Shown here piece after piece: positions 25,563 to 33,251 of a DNA stretch of 64,000 nt (position 1 is the stretch's first letter; each line of letters starts with the position of its first letter). The stretch covers positions 283,161 through 347,160 of the forward strand of contig CAXRDE010000005.1 of NCBI GenBank assembly GCA_964229355.1. The letters are read 5' to 3'. The position numbers and the translations under genes are program-made. The DNA comes from CAXRDE01 sp964229355. GTDB taxonomy: Bacteria > Cyanobacteriota > Sericytochromatia > UBA7694. Below the pieces are notes generated by a model that had not been told where the DNA came from, searched no databases, and saw only the letters and a program-made list of their open reading frames with translations.

Positions 25563-26336
25563 ATGACACAGCATACCCCCTGGCAATGGGGGCTTTTAGG
25601 CCTCATTCAAGGCCTCAGTGAATTCTTGCCGGTCAGTAGCACCGCGCATCTCAATCTGATGCGGCAAAAATTAAAACAAAAACCCGATTTAAGCGTCGAC
25701 ACGGCGCTTCATTTGGGTTCTTTGGCAGCCACCCTTTTGTGGGTAGTGCAGCACCGTAAACAGCTGCCCCTAAAAGATCCCCACTTTTGGGGCAAAGGCG
25801 TCATCGCCACCCTCCCCACCGGCGTGGCCGGTCTGGCCCTCGAAAAGCCGTTACAGCGCTGGCGTCACCCTCAGGTTACCGCCCTGATGCTTATTGCAGG
25901 AGGCCTGGGACTTTTGTTTACAGAATACTGTCGCCCACGCCGCCAGACTTCGCTCAGCACGTTATCCTATGGTCAGGCCGCCCGTATCGGGGCAGCCCAG
26001 AGCCTGGCTTTGATCCCCGGTTTATCGCGCAGCGGCATGACCCAGATGGCCGGCCAGTGGCAAGGGCTGGACGGAAAGTCTGCACAGCAGTTCTCTTTTA
26101 TGTTGGCCATACCCGTGGTCACCGCCAGCGCCCTCTTTGAAATGCGTCACCTGTCTTTTCAAACCCAAAAGCACATGCTCCCCGGGCTTTTAAGCGCAGG
26201 GCTGAGCAGCTACCTGATGCTTGAAAAGGTGACCTTTTTTGCCAGTGGCAAACCCTACCGCGCCCTGGCTTATTATCGTGTGGCGCTGGGGACATATCTG
26301 TGGAAAAAGGCAAGAAAAGACAAAACCTGTCGATAA
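25563..26336 (+). CDS. uppP: Undecaprenyl-diphosphatase
   Basis: A 257-residue membrane enzyme of the BacA/UppP family that recycles undecaprenyl pyrophosphate, the lipid carrier of peptidoglycan synthesis. Both family motifs are present: LIQGLSEFLPVSSTAHL near the N-terminus and LIPGLSRSGMTQ near residue 155. The length fits the family. ATG 25563 lies 5 bp after the M23 gene, so the two are probably one transcript. Confidence 0.93.
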   Translation: MTQHTPWQWGLLGLIQGLSEFLPVSSTAHLNLMRQKLKQKPDLSVDTALHLGSLAATLLWVVQHRKQLPLKDPHFWGKGVIATLPTGVAGLALEKPLQRWRHPQVTALMLIAGGLGLLFTEYCRPRRQTSLSTLSYGQAARIGAAQSLALIPGLSRSGMTQMAGQWQGLDGKSAQQFSFMLAIPVVTASALFEMRHLSFQTQKHMLPGLLSAGLSSYLMLEKVTFFASGKPYRALAYYRVALGTYLWKKARKDKTCR

Positions 26337-26435
26337 GATATGTTAGAGACTGCCCTTCAGTGGGTATAGTACACATAAGAAAAGTACCGCGCTCTGCAGC
26401 CACTGAACGCTGGTGAGCCAAAAAGGAGATAGGGT

Positions 26436-27017
26436 ATGACACAGCCGATTGACGAAATCACAGGCCGCTCAGGTGGCAATAATGTTCAAAAGACCCTTGA
26501 AAAATGGGGCTATACGCCCGGCAAAGGATTCGCCAGCACGGCCTCGCAACAAAACAGTGCCAACAATACGACCCGCGAAAACAGCAATGATCGCCTCAAT
26601 AATGCAGCCATTGAAAGCAAAGATGCAGGCTCCGTTGGAGGTGCCATGCATGCCAGCACCATTACCCAATCCCAATCTGCCAACGGCGGCAACACCAATG
26701 ATAACTCCAGTGGCGGCATGAAGCACCGCGCGAGCGATAACGCAAAGTGGAACACCGTGAACAATCGCCGCAGTGATTTTGAACCCGCCATCTCACTTTT
26801 TGGCGATATGGACCCTAAAGTCCAAAAGCTTCAAAAGAGTTACGAGCGTCTGGGCGTCAACATGTCAGCGGAAACCTTAAAGCAGGTGGACCCCGACATG
26901 ATTACCGATAAATCCTTAAAAGCTGCCGGACAACTGACCAAAGCCCAGGTAAACCCGGCAATTGCTCAAGAGACCAGCCATTTAGAAGCCTATTCTGACA
27001 GTACCGACTTCGAATAA
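26436..27017 (+). CDS. Disordered Asn/Ser-rich protein of unknown function
   Basis: A 193-residue soluble protein with no signal peptide. Residues 1-115 are Asn/Ser/Gly-rich and probably disordered; the C-terminal 75 residues are helical. ATG 26436 has a strong AAGGAG about 9 bp upstream. A single-gene transcript is likely, since a clear terminator follows. No family is recognised. It shares the Ser-rich, signal-less N-terminus type of the proteins at 13647, 13834 and 49882. Confidence 0.6.
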   Translation: MTQPIDEITGRSGGNNVQKTLEKWGYTPGKGFASTASQQNSANNTTRENSNDRLNNAAIESKDAGSVGGAMHASTITQSQSANGGNTNDNSSGGMKHRASDNAKWNTVNNRRSDFEPAISLFGDMDPKVQKLQKSYERLGVNMSAETLKQVDPDMITDKSLKAAGQLTKAQVNPAIAQETSHLEAYSDSTDFE

Positions 27018-27042
27018 GCGTGAGTTCAACACACATAAAAAA

Positions 27043-27067
27043 TCCGCGAAGCCTGAAACTTCGCGGA
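27043..27067. terminator. Bidirectional rho-independent terminator
   Basis: A 9-bp perfect stem (TCCGCGAAG / CTTCGCGGA) has a 7-base loop, with an A-run on the left and CTTTTTATT on the right. It serves the two convergent genes ending at 27017 and 27104. Confidence 0.9.
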
Positions 27068-27103
27068 CTTTTTATTGCAATTTAAACGCTGGGATAAGAG
27101 CGG

Positions 27104-27559
27104 TTAAGGGGTGCAGCCCTCAGCTTTTGAGTAATTTTGGGTAAGCTCAATACCAGAAGCTGCGCTGGTATAAGCATCTTTATCGTCTTTTTCGTCAGGG
27201 GTGGCATCTGCTTCATTCATGCTTTTAACCGCCGCCGAAGCCGTGGATTTAAAAGAGGTATTGGGCGAGTTCGTTGCCACACATTGAAAATAGCTCTTGA
27301 TTTGTGCGTAGGTGTAGGTCTTGCCCTTCATCTCAAGGGTCAAATTGCCATTGGCACTCGCAGGAGCACTGGCATCCCCGGTCGTACTCGTCTCACTGGT
27401 ATCACCACCAACATTGACACCCACGCCCACACTCGCTGAAGTATCAGAGTTGTTGCTATTGGCATCTGTGTTGGATGTTTCTGAAGCGTTAGGCGCCTGA
27501 CAGGCCACCACTCCAGTCAACACGGCACTCAGTAAAAACAGTTTGGCAAAAGACTTCAT
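27104..27559 (-). CDS. Lipoprotein of unknown function
   Basis: A 151-residue lipoprotein: signal peptide MKSFAKLFLLSAVLTGVVAC with a good lipobox (GVVAC), then a Ser/Thr/Asn-rich linker (residues 22-70) and a small helical domain with two cysteines (YFQCVATN, AEGCTP) that may pair. ATG 27559 has GAGA upstream. Convergent with the disordered-protein gene across the shared terminator. The function is not recognised. Confidence 0.65.
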   Translation of the reverse strand: MKSFAKLFLLSAVLTGVVACQAPNASETSNTDANSNNSDTSASVGVGVNVGGDTSETSTTGDASAPASANGNLTLEMKGKTYTYAQIKSYFQCVATNSPNTSFKSTASAAVKSMNEADATPDEKDDKDAYTSAASGIELTQNYSKAEGCTP

Positions 27560-27705
27560 TTATTTCTCTCTTTTCAAATCAAGGTATTATTCAGCCCAGG
27601 TCCTTTGATGAATAAAGGGACACAAGGCACTGTGCTAAAGGACGATAAAAAATAAAAAAGGTTCCCTGCACAGGTGTTTTCAAGGTTTTTCTGGGTCAAG
27701 ATGTT

Positions 27706-27733
27706 TTGTGAAACCGAGAACAGCAGGTAGAAT
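27706..27733 (+). promoter_or_regulatory. sigma70-type promoter for the DUF4097 gene
   Basis: TTGTGA (27706-27711) and TAGAAT (27728-27733) are 16 bp apart, about 40 bp before ATG 27774. The rest of the 214-bp gap (27560-27773) shows AT-rich sequence and no ORF. Confidence 0.45.
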
Positions 27734-27773
27734 AGTAAAGGTTAAGAGATCATCTTCCTGAAGGAGCATAACC

Positions 27774-29042
27774 ATGTCTGAAGATCGCAAACTGATTTTA
27801 AAGATGTTGCAAGAAAACCGAATTACCATTGAAGAGGCTGAACGCTTACTCAAAGCAACCGAAGAAAAAGGCAGCCCCAGAGGTAGCGAAGAAACATTCT
27901 TTGATCGCACCGCGCCTCGGGTCGAACACTTTGTCAGCTCCCTCAGCTCAATGTTTGATACGGTGTCCCAACAACTGGGTCCCACCCTTGAAAAGCGTTT
28001 TGAAGGCTGGTTTCAACAAAAACAAGGCAAGACAGAAGCACAAACTGAAGCTGCCGAAGGCTTTGAGACCCAACGCAAAGATGAGCAAGTCATCACCCTG
28101 AATCCAGAGATTCAAAAGATCAAAGCCCATTACACCTTAGGAGACGTCACGGTGCTCAGTCACAGCGGAGAGCACATTCATGCCTGTCTCGAAAAGCGGG
28201 TTTACAGCAAGCACGTCGAAGACAGCCTGAAGTACGAAGATCTGCATTTGGAGAGCAAAATCGATGGCAACATCCTCTTTTTACAATTGGCAGGTGCAGA
28301 ACACCTCACCCCTTCCTCTCAGGCAGAAGTGCATTTGACCCTGCAAATTCCTGCATCCCTGGATTTGGAATTATCCACAGAGAAACACGATATTGCTTTA
28401 TCCCAATGGTCTCATACTCAGGGTCAGGCGCACCTGCGCAGTGGAAGCGGCAATTTATCTTTGCAACAGGCGGCACTCAAAGCCATTGATCTCGAAACCC
28501 GCAGTGGCAATATTACCGCCGAACAGGCCAGTGAACACCTCAAAGTCCAAACCCAGAGCGGAGATATTCTGCTGTCCGGCTCGATTTATAAAGGACACGT
28601 CAAGTCCAGCAGCGGCCAGGTCAGCGTGCGGGCTTCAGTACTCGATAAGCTCACCGCTGAGGGCAGCAGCAGCGACCTACAAATTCAACTGTTAGACGGC
28701 CAGGGAAGCCTGGATCTGAGCAGTCGCAGCGGAGATATTGAACTGTCAGGCGCCCTGCACCGAGAAAGCGTGCTTAACAGTGCCAGTGGAGATCTTCAGT
28801 GCGATATTATTGTGCATCCTCAGGCCAGCGTGAGTCTCACCAGCCACAGTGGAGACATTGACCTGATCTTGCGCCCTGAAAGCCAGTGCCATGTAGATCT
28901 AGATGCCCGTACGGGAGATATTGAATCACGGATCGAACTTGCCGACCTTCACCACAGCGACCACCAGCTCAAAGGCAAAGTGGGTTCTGGAGAAGGCGTC
29001 CTGAAAGCCCAGACGCAAAGTGGAGATATTTTACTTTCTTAA
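27774..29042 (+). CDS. DUF4097-family beta-solenoid protein with SHOCT-like N-terminus
   Basis: A 422-residue protein. The first 35 residues (ILKMLQENRITIEEAERLL) are a SHOCT-like/YvlB-type helical unit. From residue 190 there are repeated short strands with the signature S-G-(D/N)-I-x-L (RSGSGNLSLQQ, TRSGNITAEQ, TQSGDILLSG, SRSGDIELSG, SHSGDIDLIL, TRSGDI-like), typical of the DUF4097 beta-helix. No signal or membrane segment is present. ATG 27774 has AAGGAG upstream. Related proteins occur in envelope-stress operons, but the role here is unknown. It lies 15 bp before the hybrid kinase gene and is probably co-transcribed with it. Confidence 0.8.
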   Translation: MSEDRKLILKMLQENRITIEEAERLLKATEEKGSPRGSEETFFDRTAPRVEHFVSSLSSMFDTVSQQLGPTLEKRFEGWFQQKQGKTEAQTEAAEGFETQRKDEQVITLNPEIQKIKAHYTLGDVTVLSHSGEHIHACLEKRVYSKHVEDSLKYEDLHLESKIDGNILFLQLAGAEHLTPSSQAEVHLTLQIPASLDLELSTEKHDIALSQWSHTQGQAHLRSGSGNLSLQQAALKAIDLETRSGNITAEQASEHLKVQTQSGDILLSGSIYKGHVKSSSGQVSVRASVLDKLTAEGSSSDLQIQLLDGQGSLDLSSRSGDIELSGALHRESVLNSASGDLQCDIIVHPQASVSLTSHSGDIDLILRPESQCHVDLDARTGDIESRIELADLHHSDHQLKGKVGSGEGVLKAQTQSGDILLS

Positions 29043-29057
29043 GCGAGGCGCTCAGAG

Positions 29058-30158
29058 GTGACCAATCCTCGTCTTTTAATCGTCGATGATGTGCCCACCA
29101 ACATTCAGTTGGTGGCCTCCATTCTGTCTACCGAAGGCTATGATCTCTCCTTTGCCAATTCCGGTAAAGACGCTCTGGGGCAAATTTCAGAAACCGCTTT
29201 TGATCTGATTTTGTTGGACATTATGATGCCAGAACTCGATGGTTTAACGGTGGCTGAGCGTCTGAAGACAAGCCCTCGCACCGCAAGGGTTCCCATTATC
29301 TTTTTAACCGCCAAAACCGATGAAGAAAGCATTGTCAAAGGCTTTGAAGTCGGTGCTGCCGATTATTTAACCAAACCCTTCAACCCCTCTGAGCTAAAGT
29401 CCCGTGTCAAAACGCACGTGGCCTTAAAAATGCATGAAGACGCCTTACAGCGTCGCAATCAAGAGCTGGCGGAAGCCATCGATATCAAAAACAAAATTTT
29501 GAGTGTGGCTTCCCATGATCTCAAAAACCCCTTGAGCTCCATTTTGGGGTTCTCACAATTGATGAGCCAATACCCGGCAGTGCAAAAAGATCCCGATATG
29601 AGTGAAATGGTGAACTTTATTTCGAAAGCGGCAGAGCGCATGGACAGCTTAATCACCGAACTCCTAGATACCGCAGCCCTGGAAATGGGCCGCATGGTTC
29701 TCAATAAAAAAACCTGTTACCCCCAACAACTGCTCAGCAACATTATTGCCGAGAAACAAAGCGTGGCCCAAAAAAAGCAACAAACGCTCATTTTTAGGGC
29801 CGGAGACGACACCCGCTGTATGGCGGATCCCAGCCGTTTAAAACAGGTGTTTGAAAACCTGATCAGCAACGCGCTCAAATACTCGCCCAAAGGCTCGACC
29901 ATTGAAGTGCGCTCGGGCCTGCAGGGCCAGGAATGGTGTGTCGAAGTGGCTGACCAGGGTCCCGGCTTTACAGAAAGCGATCTCCCGCGATTGTTTGGCT
30001 TCTTTCAGCGTCTCTCTGCACGCCCCACGGGCGGAGAAAGCTCCACCGGCGTCGGTCTGGCAGTGGTGAAACACATTGTGGATTTACATCAGGCGAGGAT
30101 TCATCTCAGCCGCAATACTCCCCAGGGGGCGACCTTTGCGTTTTGCCTTCCCTGTTAA
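29058..30158 (+). CDS. Response regulator-histidine kinase hybrid (REC-HisKA-HATPase)
   Basis: A 366-residue cytoplasmic signalling protein. The N-terminal receiver (residues 4-118) has DD at 10-11, phospho-acceptor Asp in ILLDIMMPELDG, and the conserved Lys in YLTKPF. A HisKA helix (SVASHDLKNPLSSILGFSQL) and an HATPase domain follow, with the N box (FENLISNALKYSP), G1 (VADQGPGF) and G2 (GVGLAVVKHIV) intact. REC before kinase is the usual form for kinases driven by another phosphorelay protein. GTG 29058 is the start. The gene is convergent with pcrA, with 4 bp between stops. Confidence 0.88.
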   Translation: MTNPRLLIVDDVPTNIQLVASILSTEGYDLSFANSGKDALGQISETAFDLILLDIMMPELDGLTVAERLKTSPRTARVPIIFLTAKTDEESIVKGFEVGAADYLTKPFNPSELKSRVKTHVALKMHEDALQRRNQELAEAIDIKNKILSVASHDLKNPLSSILGFSQLMSQYPAVQKDPDMSEMVNFISKAAERMDSLITELLDTAALEMGRMVLNKKTCYPQQLLSNIIAEKQSVAQKKQQTLIFRAGDDTRCMADPSRLKQVFENLISNALKYSPKGSTIEVRSGLQGQEWCVEVADQGPGFTESDLPRLFGFFQRLSARPTGGESSTGVGLAVVKHIVDLHQARIHLSRNTPQGATFAFCLPC

Positions 30159-30162
30159 GGTC

Positions 30163-32304
30163 TTAAAGGCGCTGCAAAGGGGCTGTGCGCAGATCTAAAA
30201 TACGTTTGCCAAAGCCGTCGCCAAAAGCGATGATTCCAATGGGCCGAGCACCACTCTGGTAAACCTTATCTACTTTTCCCTGACCAAAGTCAGGATGAAA
30301 AACCACATCGCCTGCGGCCAAAACCACCGGCTCAGCCACAGGTTCGGGGATAGGAATCAAAGGCTGGGCCGATGAAGCCACCGGCAAGTTCGCGTCCGGC
30401 AAATGCTCTTCGAGCTCTTCAATAAAACGAGAAGGCGCTTGATAATGCGCCTCTCCGTGTCGGGTACGTTTGCGAGCGGCAGTCAAGTACAGACGCTCTT
30501 CAGCACGGGTCATGGCCACGTACATTAAACGACGCTCTTCTTCAATGGGCATATCGTCACCCAGGTTTTCGGCATCAATGGCCCGCAAATGAGGAAAAAC
30601 CCCTTCCTCTAAGCCCGTCACAAACACCACTGGAAACTCCAGACCTTTGGCCGCATGAACGGTCATTAAACGCACCAGCTGATTTTTTTCTTTTAAGCTG
30701 TCCACATCAGAAATCAACGCCAGGTGCTGCAGAAAGTCTCCCAGTTGTTGATCCGGGTCCTCTGTTTTGAACTCACGGGCCGCCTGAATAAACGCCTGAA
30801 TATTGTGGTCACGGCTTTCAAAGCTCTCTTCATCACCGGCCAGTTCTGCTTCATAACCGCTTTCCTGGTAAATGCGGGCAATCAATACATCAAGGGGCAA
30901 AGACGCGTCGCGCAGCGTCTTCAACCAGCTTACCCACTCCGTCAGTACTTTCTGGGCCTTTTTAGACACCTGAGACAGTACAGCGGTATCGCTCAAAGCA
31001 TCCCACAGGGTAAGTCCCAGACGTTCCGCTTCAAGGTCCAGACGCTGCAAGGTTTTAACACCCAGCCCCCGTTTGGGCGTGTTGATCACGCGTTTGAGGT
31101 TTAGGGTGTCTAAGGGGTTATGCAAGACACTTAAGTAGGCCATTAAATCCTTGATCTCTTTGCGTTCATAAAAACGAAAGGCTCCCAGGACCTGATGGGG
31201 AATATGGCTTTGCACGAGGCGCTCTTCAAAGAGACGAGACTGGGCATTGGTGCGATACAGCACGCACACTTGACCATAATCATAAATGCCTTGCTGTCGT
31301 AAACGCTGAATTTCCGCAATCACATAGTCCACTTCCTGGTACTCATTGGCGGTTTTTTTAAAGGCAATGGGCTGACCGTCTCCCCGAGTCCCGATCAGGA
31401 TCTTGTCAAATCGGTCTCGGTTGTAGTCGATCAATGTGTTGGCTGCCTCTAGAATTTGACGGCTTGAACGGTAGTTTTCTTGCAGTTTAATGCAGGCTGC
31501 GTCAGGAAAATCTTGTTGAAAACGCAGAATAATTTGAAAGTCTGCATGACGAAAAGAATAAATACTTTGATCGACATCGCCCACGACAAAAATATTGTTT
31601 TGGGGTTGCGCCAATAGACGCATGACTTCAAATTGAAGGGGGTTGGTATCCTGATACTCATCAATCAGGACATGTTGAAAGTGTTGACCATAACGCTGCT
31701 GTAACTCAGGAAAACGCCGCAAAAGCTGCAAGGTCAACAGCAGCAAATCATCAAAATCTAAAGCGTTGTGTAACGCCAATTGCTCTTGATACGCTTCGTA
31801 TAAACGACACAAGCTCAGATCTTGAAAATCCAGGTCTTGCTTTCGGTAGTCCACAGGCAAGAGTCCCTGGCTTTTCAAACCACTGATCCGTTTTAACCAC
31901 TGTCGGGGCTTTACTTCACGGGAATCAAGATTTAAAGTGGCCATCACGGTTTTTATGAGTTTCTCTTGATCGTTGGGATCATAAATTACAAAACGCCGAC
32001 CATAGCCCAGGCGCTCAATTTCCTGACGCAAAAGGCGCAGACACACGCTGTGAAAGGTGCCCATCCAGACTTTTTGCACCGTGGCCTCGCCCAATAACAG
32101 CGACAGACGAGACTTCATTTCTTTGGCCGCTTTATTGGTAAAGGTCACCACCAAAATGCGCCCCGGATGCACCCGGTAATGTTGAATCAAATGATGCACC
32201 CGCTGGGTCAAAACACGGGTTTTACCGGCACCTGCTCCAGCCAGCACCAGTAAAGGCCCTTCGTGAAAGGTGACGGCCTGTTGTTGTGACGGATTCAGCT
32301 GCAT
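30163..32304 (-). CDS. pcrA: UvrD/PcrA-type DNA helicase
   Basis: A 713-residue superfamily 1A 3'-5' helicase. Walker A is AGAGAGKT; motif II is IDEYQDTN; QxxR-type motifs and the late VMTVHAAKGLEF-like motif (RLMTVHAAKGLEFPVVFVTG region) are present. The C-terminus carries the Tudor-like PcrA tail (GDVVFHPDFGQGKV). It acts in repair and in clearing RNA polymerase or RecA from DNA. ATG 32304 overlaps the stop of the binding-protein gene by one base (TAATG). The C-terminal tail favours pcrA over uvrD or rep. Confidence 0.93.
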   Translation of the reverse strand: MQLNPSQQQAVTFHEGPLLVLAGAGAGKTRVLTQRVHHLIQHYRVHPGRILVVTFTNKAAKEMKSRLSLLLGEATVQKVWMGTFHSVCLRLLRQEIERLGYGRRFVIYDPNDQEKLIKTVMATLNLDSREVKPRQWLKRISGLKSQGLLPVDYRKQDLDFQDLSLCRLYEAYQEQLALHNALDFDDLLLLTLQLLRRFPELQQRYGQHFQHVLIDEYQDTNPLQFEVMRLLAQPQNNIFVVGDVDQSIYSFRHADFQIILRFQQDFPDAACIKLQENYRSSRQILEAANTLIDYNRDRFDKILIGTRGDGQPIAFKKTANEYQEVDYVIAEIQRLRQQGIYDYGQVCVLYRTNAQSRLFEERLVQSHIPHQVLGAFRFYERKEIKDLMAYLSVLHNPLDTLNLKRVINTPKRGLGVKTLQRLDLEAERLGLTLWDALSDTAVLSQVSKKAQKVLTEWVSWLKTLRDASLPLDVLIARIYQESGYEAELAGDEESFESRDHNIQAFIQAAREFKTEDPDQQLGDFLQHLALISDVDSLKEKNQLVRLMTVHAAKGLEFPVVFVTGLEEGVFPHLRAIDAENLGDDMPIEEERRLMYVAMTRAEERLYLTAARKRTRHGEAHYQAPSRFIEELEEHLPDANLPVASSAQPLIPIPEPVAEPVVLAAGDVVFHPDFGQGKVDKVYQSGARPIGIIAFGDGFGKRILDLRTAPLQRL

Positions 32305-33170
32305 TAAAAGTGCGCCTGAATGTACTGGTGTATCTGCTGCAAAGCTTCAAAGGAGCGAGGTCCAGGGCGAGAAATCAAGTCGTCTTCAAGCACCAGAATG
32401 CGTTTCTGCTTGACCGCCGCCAAATGCGCGTAGATACCCTGCTCCAACTTAAGCTGTTTTGCCAGACTTTTTGGCAGAATAAGCAGCTCAGGATTGGCCT
32501 TAAGCAGTGACTCCTGGCGGTAGCGCAAAAAAGGCGCTTTTGCGTTCGACACCACGTTACGGGCACCGCTACGCTCCATCAAATCCCCAATAAAGCTCTG
32601 GCGACTGGCAGCCATTAAGGGGTCATGCCAAACCATATAAAAGGCACGGGGGTGTTTCTTTACCCCTTTGGGCAAACGGCCTTGCCACTGTTGGGTCAGG
32701 GCCGCTGCGCGCTGCTCGGTTTGGGTTAATTTGCCCAGCAAACGGGCGTTGTTCATAATATCTTGCACGTGACGGGTTTCAAGGGCCAAAACGGGGACAG
32801 ACAGGGCTTTTAGCGGTTCTAAGCGAGAGCCCATATCTGCAGTGACCACAATGAGATCGGGCCGCTGCTGCAGAATTTTTTCGAGCAGAATATTGCCAAA
32901 ACGCCCCACCCTGGGTTTCTTGAGAGCGGCAGGAGGGTAGTTACAATCCTGGGTCACCGCCACCAGGCGGGCTTCGGCTCCTAGCGCATAGAGCATTTCG
33001 GTGGTCGCAGGCGATAAGGACACAATGCGCTGCGGATGTTTAGGTAAAGCTTTACGCTGCCAATAGTCTTGCGTGGCATGGGCTGGCCGCAGGGTAAAAA
33101 GGAAGCACGCGATAAGTAAGAAGCCCAATGCCCGATTGAACGAAGACCGGTCAGTAAAAAAGCACACCAT
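32304..33170 (-). CDS. Periplasmic binding protein of the BtuF/FepB family
   Basis: A 288-residue exported protein with signal peptide (LGFLLIACFLFTLRPAHA). The PF01497-type fold is seen in RIVSLSPATTEMLYALGA, VGRFGNILLEKILQQRPDLI and VWHDPLMAASRQSFIGDLM, typical of cobalamin or ferric-siderophore uptake. ATG 33170 is chosen because AGAGGAA lies about 10 bp upstream. No ABC permease or ATPase gene is near, so it would pair with a transporter elsewhere. Its stop overlaps the start of pcrA. An inverted repeat lies 30 bp upstream. Confidence 0.8.
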   Translation of the reverse strand: MVCFFTDRSSFNRALGFLLIACFLFTLRPAHATQDYWQRKALPKHPQRIVSLSPATTEMLYALGAEARLVAVTQDCNYPPAALKKPRVGRFGNILLEKILQQRPDLIVVTADMGSRLEPLKALSVPVLALETRHVQDIMNNARLLGKLTQTEQRAAALTQQWQGRLPKGVKKHPRAFYMVWHDPLMAASRQSFIGDLMERSGARNVVSNAKAPFLRYRQESLLKANPELLILPKSLAKQLKLEQGIYAHLAAVKQKRILVLEDDLISRPGPRSFEALQQIHQYIQAHF

Positions 33171-33199
33171 GAAAACTTTGTTTCCTCTGTATAAAATCG

Positions 33200-33215
33200 T
33201 ATACTTTCCAGTATA
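33200..33215. promoter_or_regulatory. Inverted repeat, candidate operator of the binding-protein gene
   Basis: TATACT-TTCC-AGTATA is a perfect 6-bp inverted repeat with a 4-bp spacer, 30 bp before ATG 33170 in the AT-rich promoter region. It could be a repressor site; no metal-box or riboswitch consensus was recognised. Confidence 0.4.
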
Positions 33216-33251
33216 ACAGAAGCTGAAACCCAGCCGTGGCATTAAGCGGGT

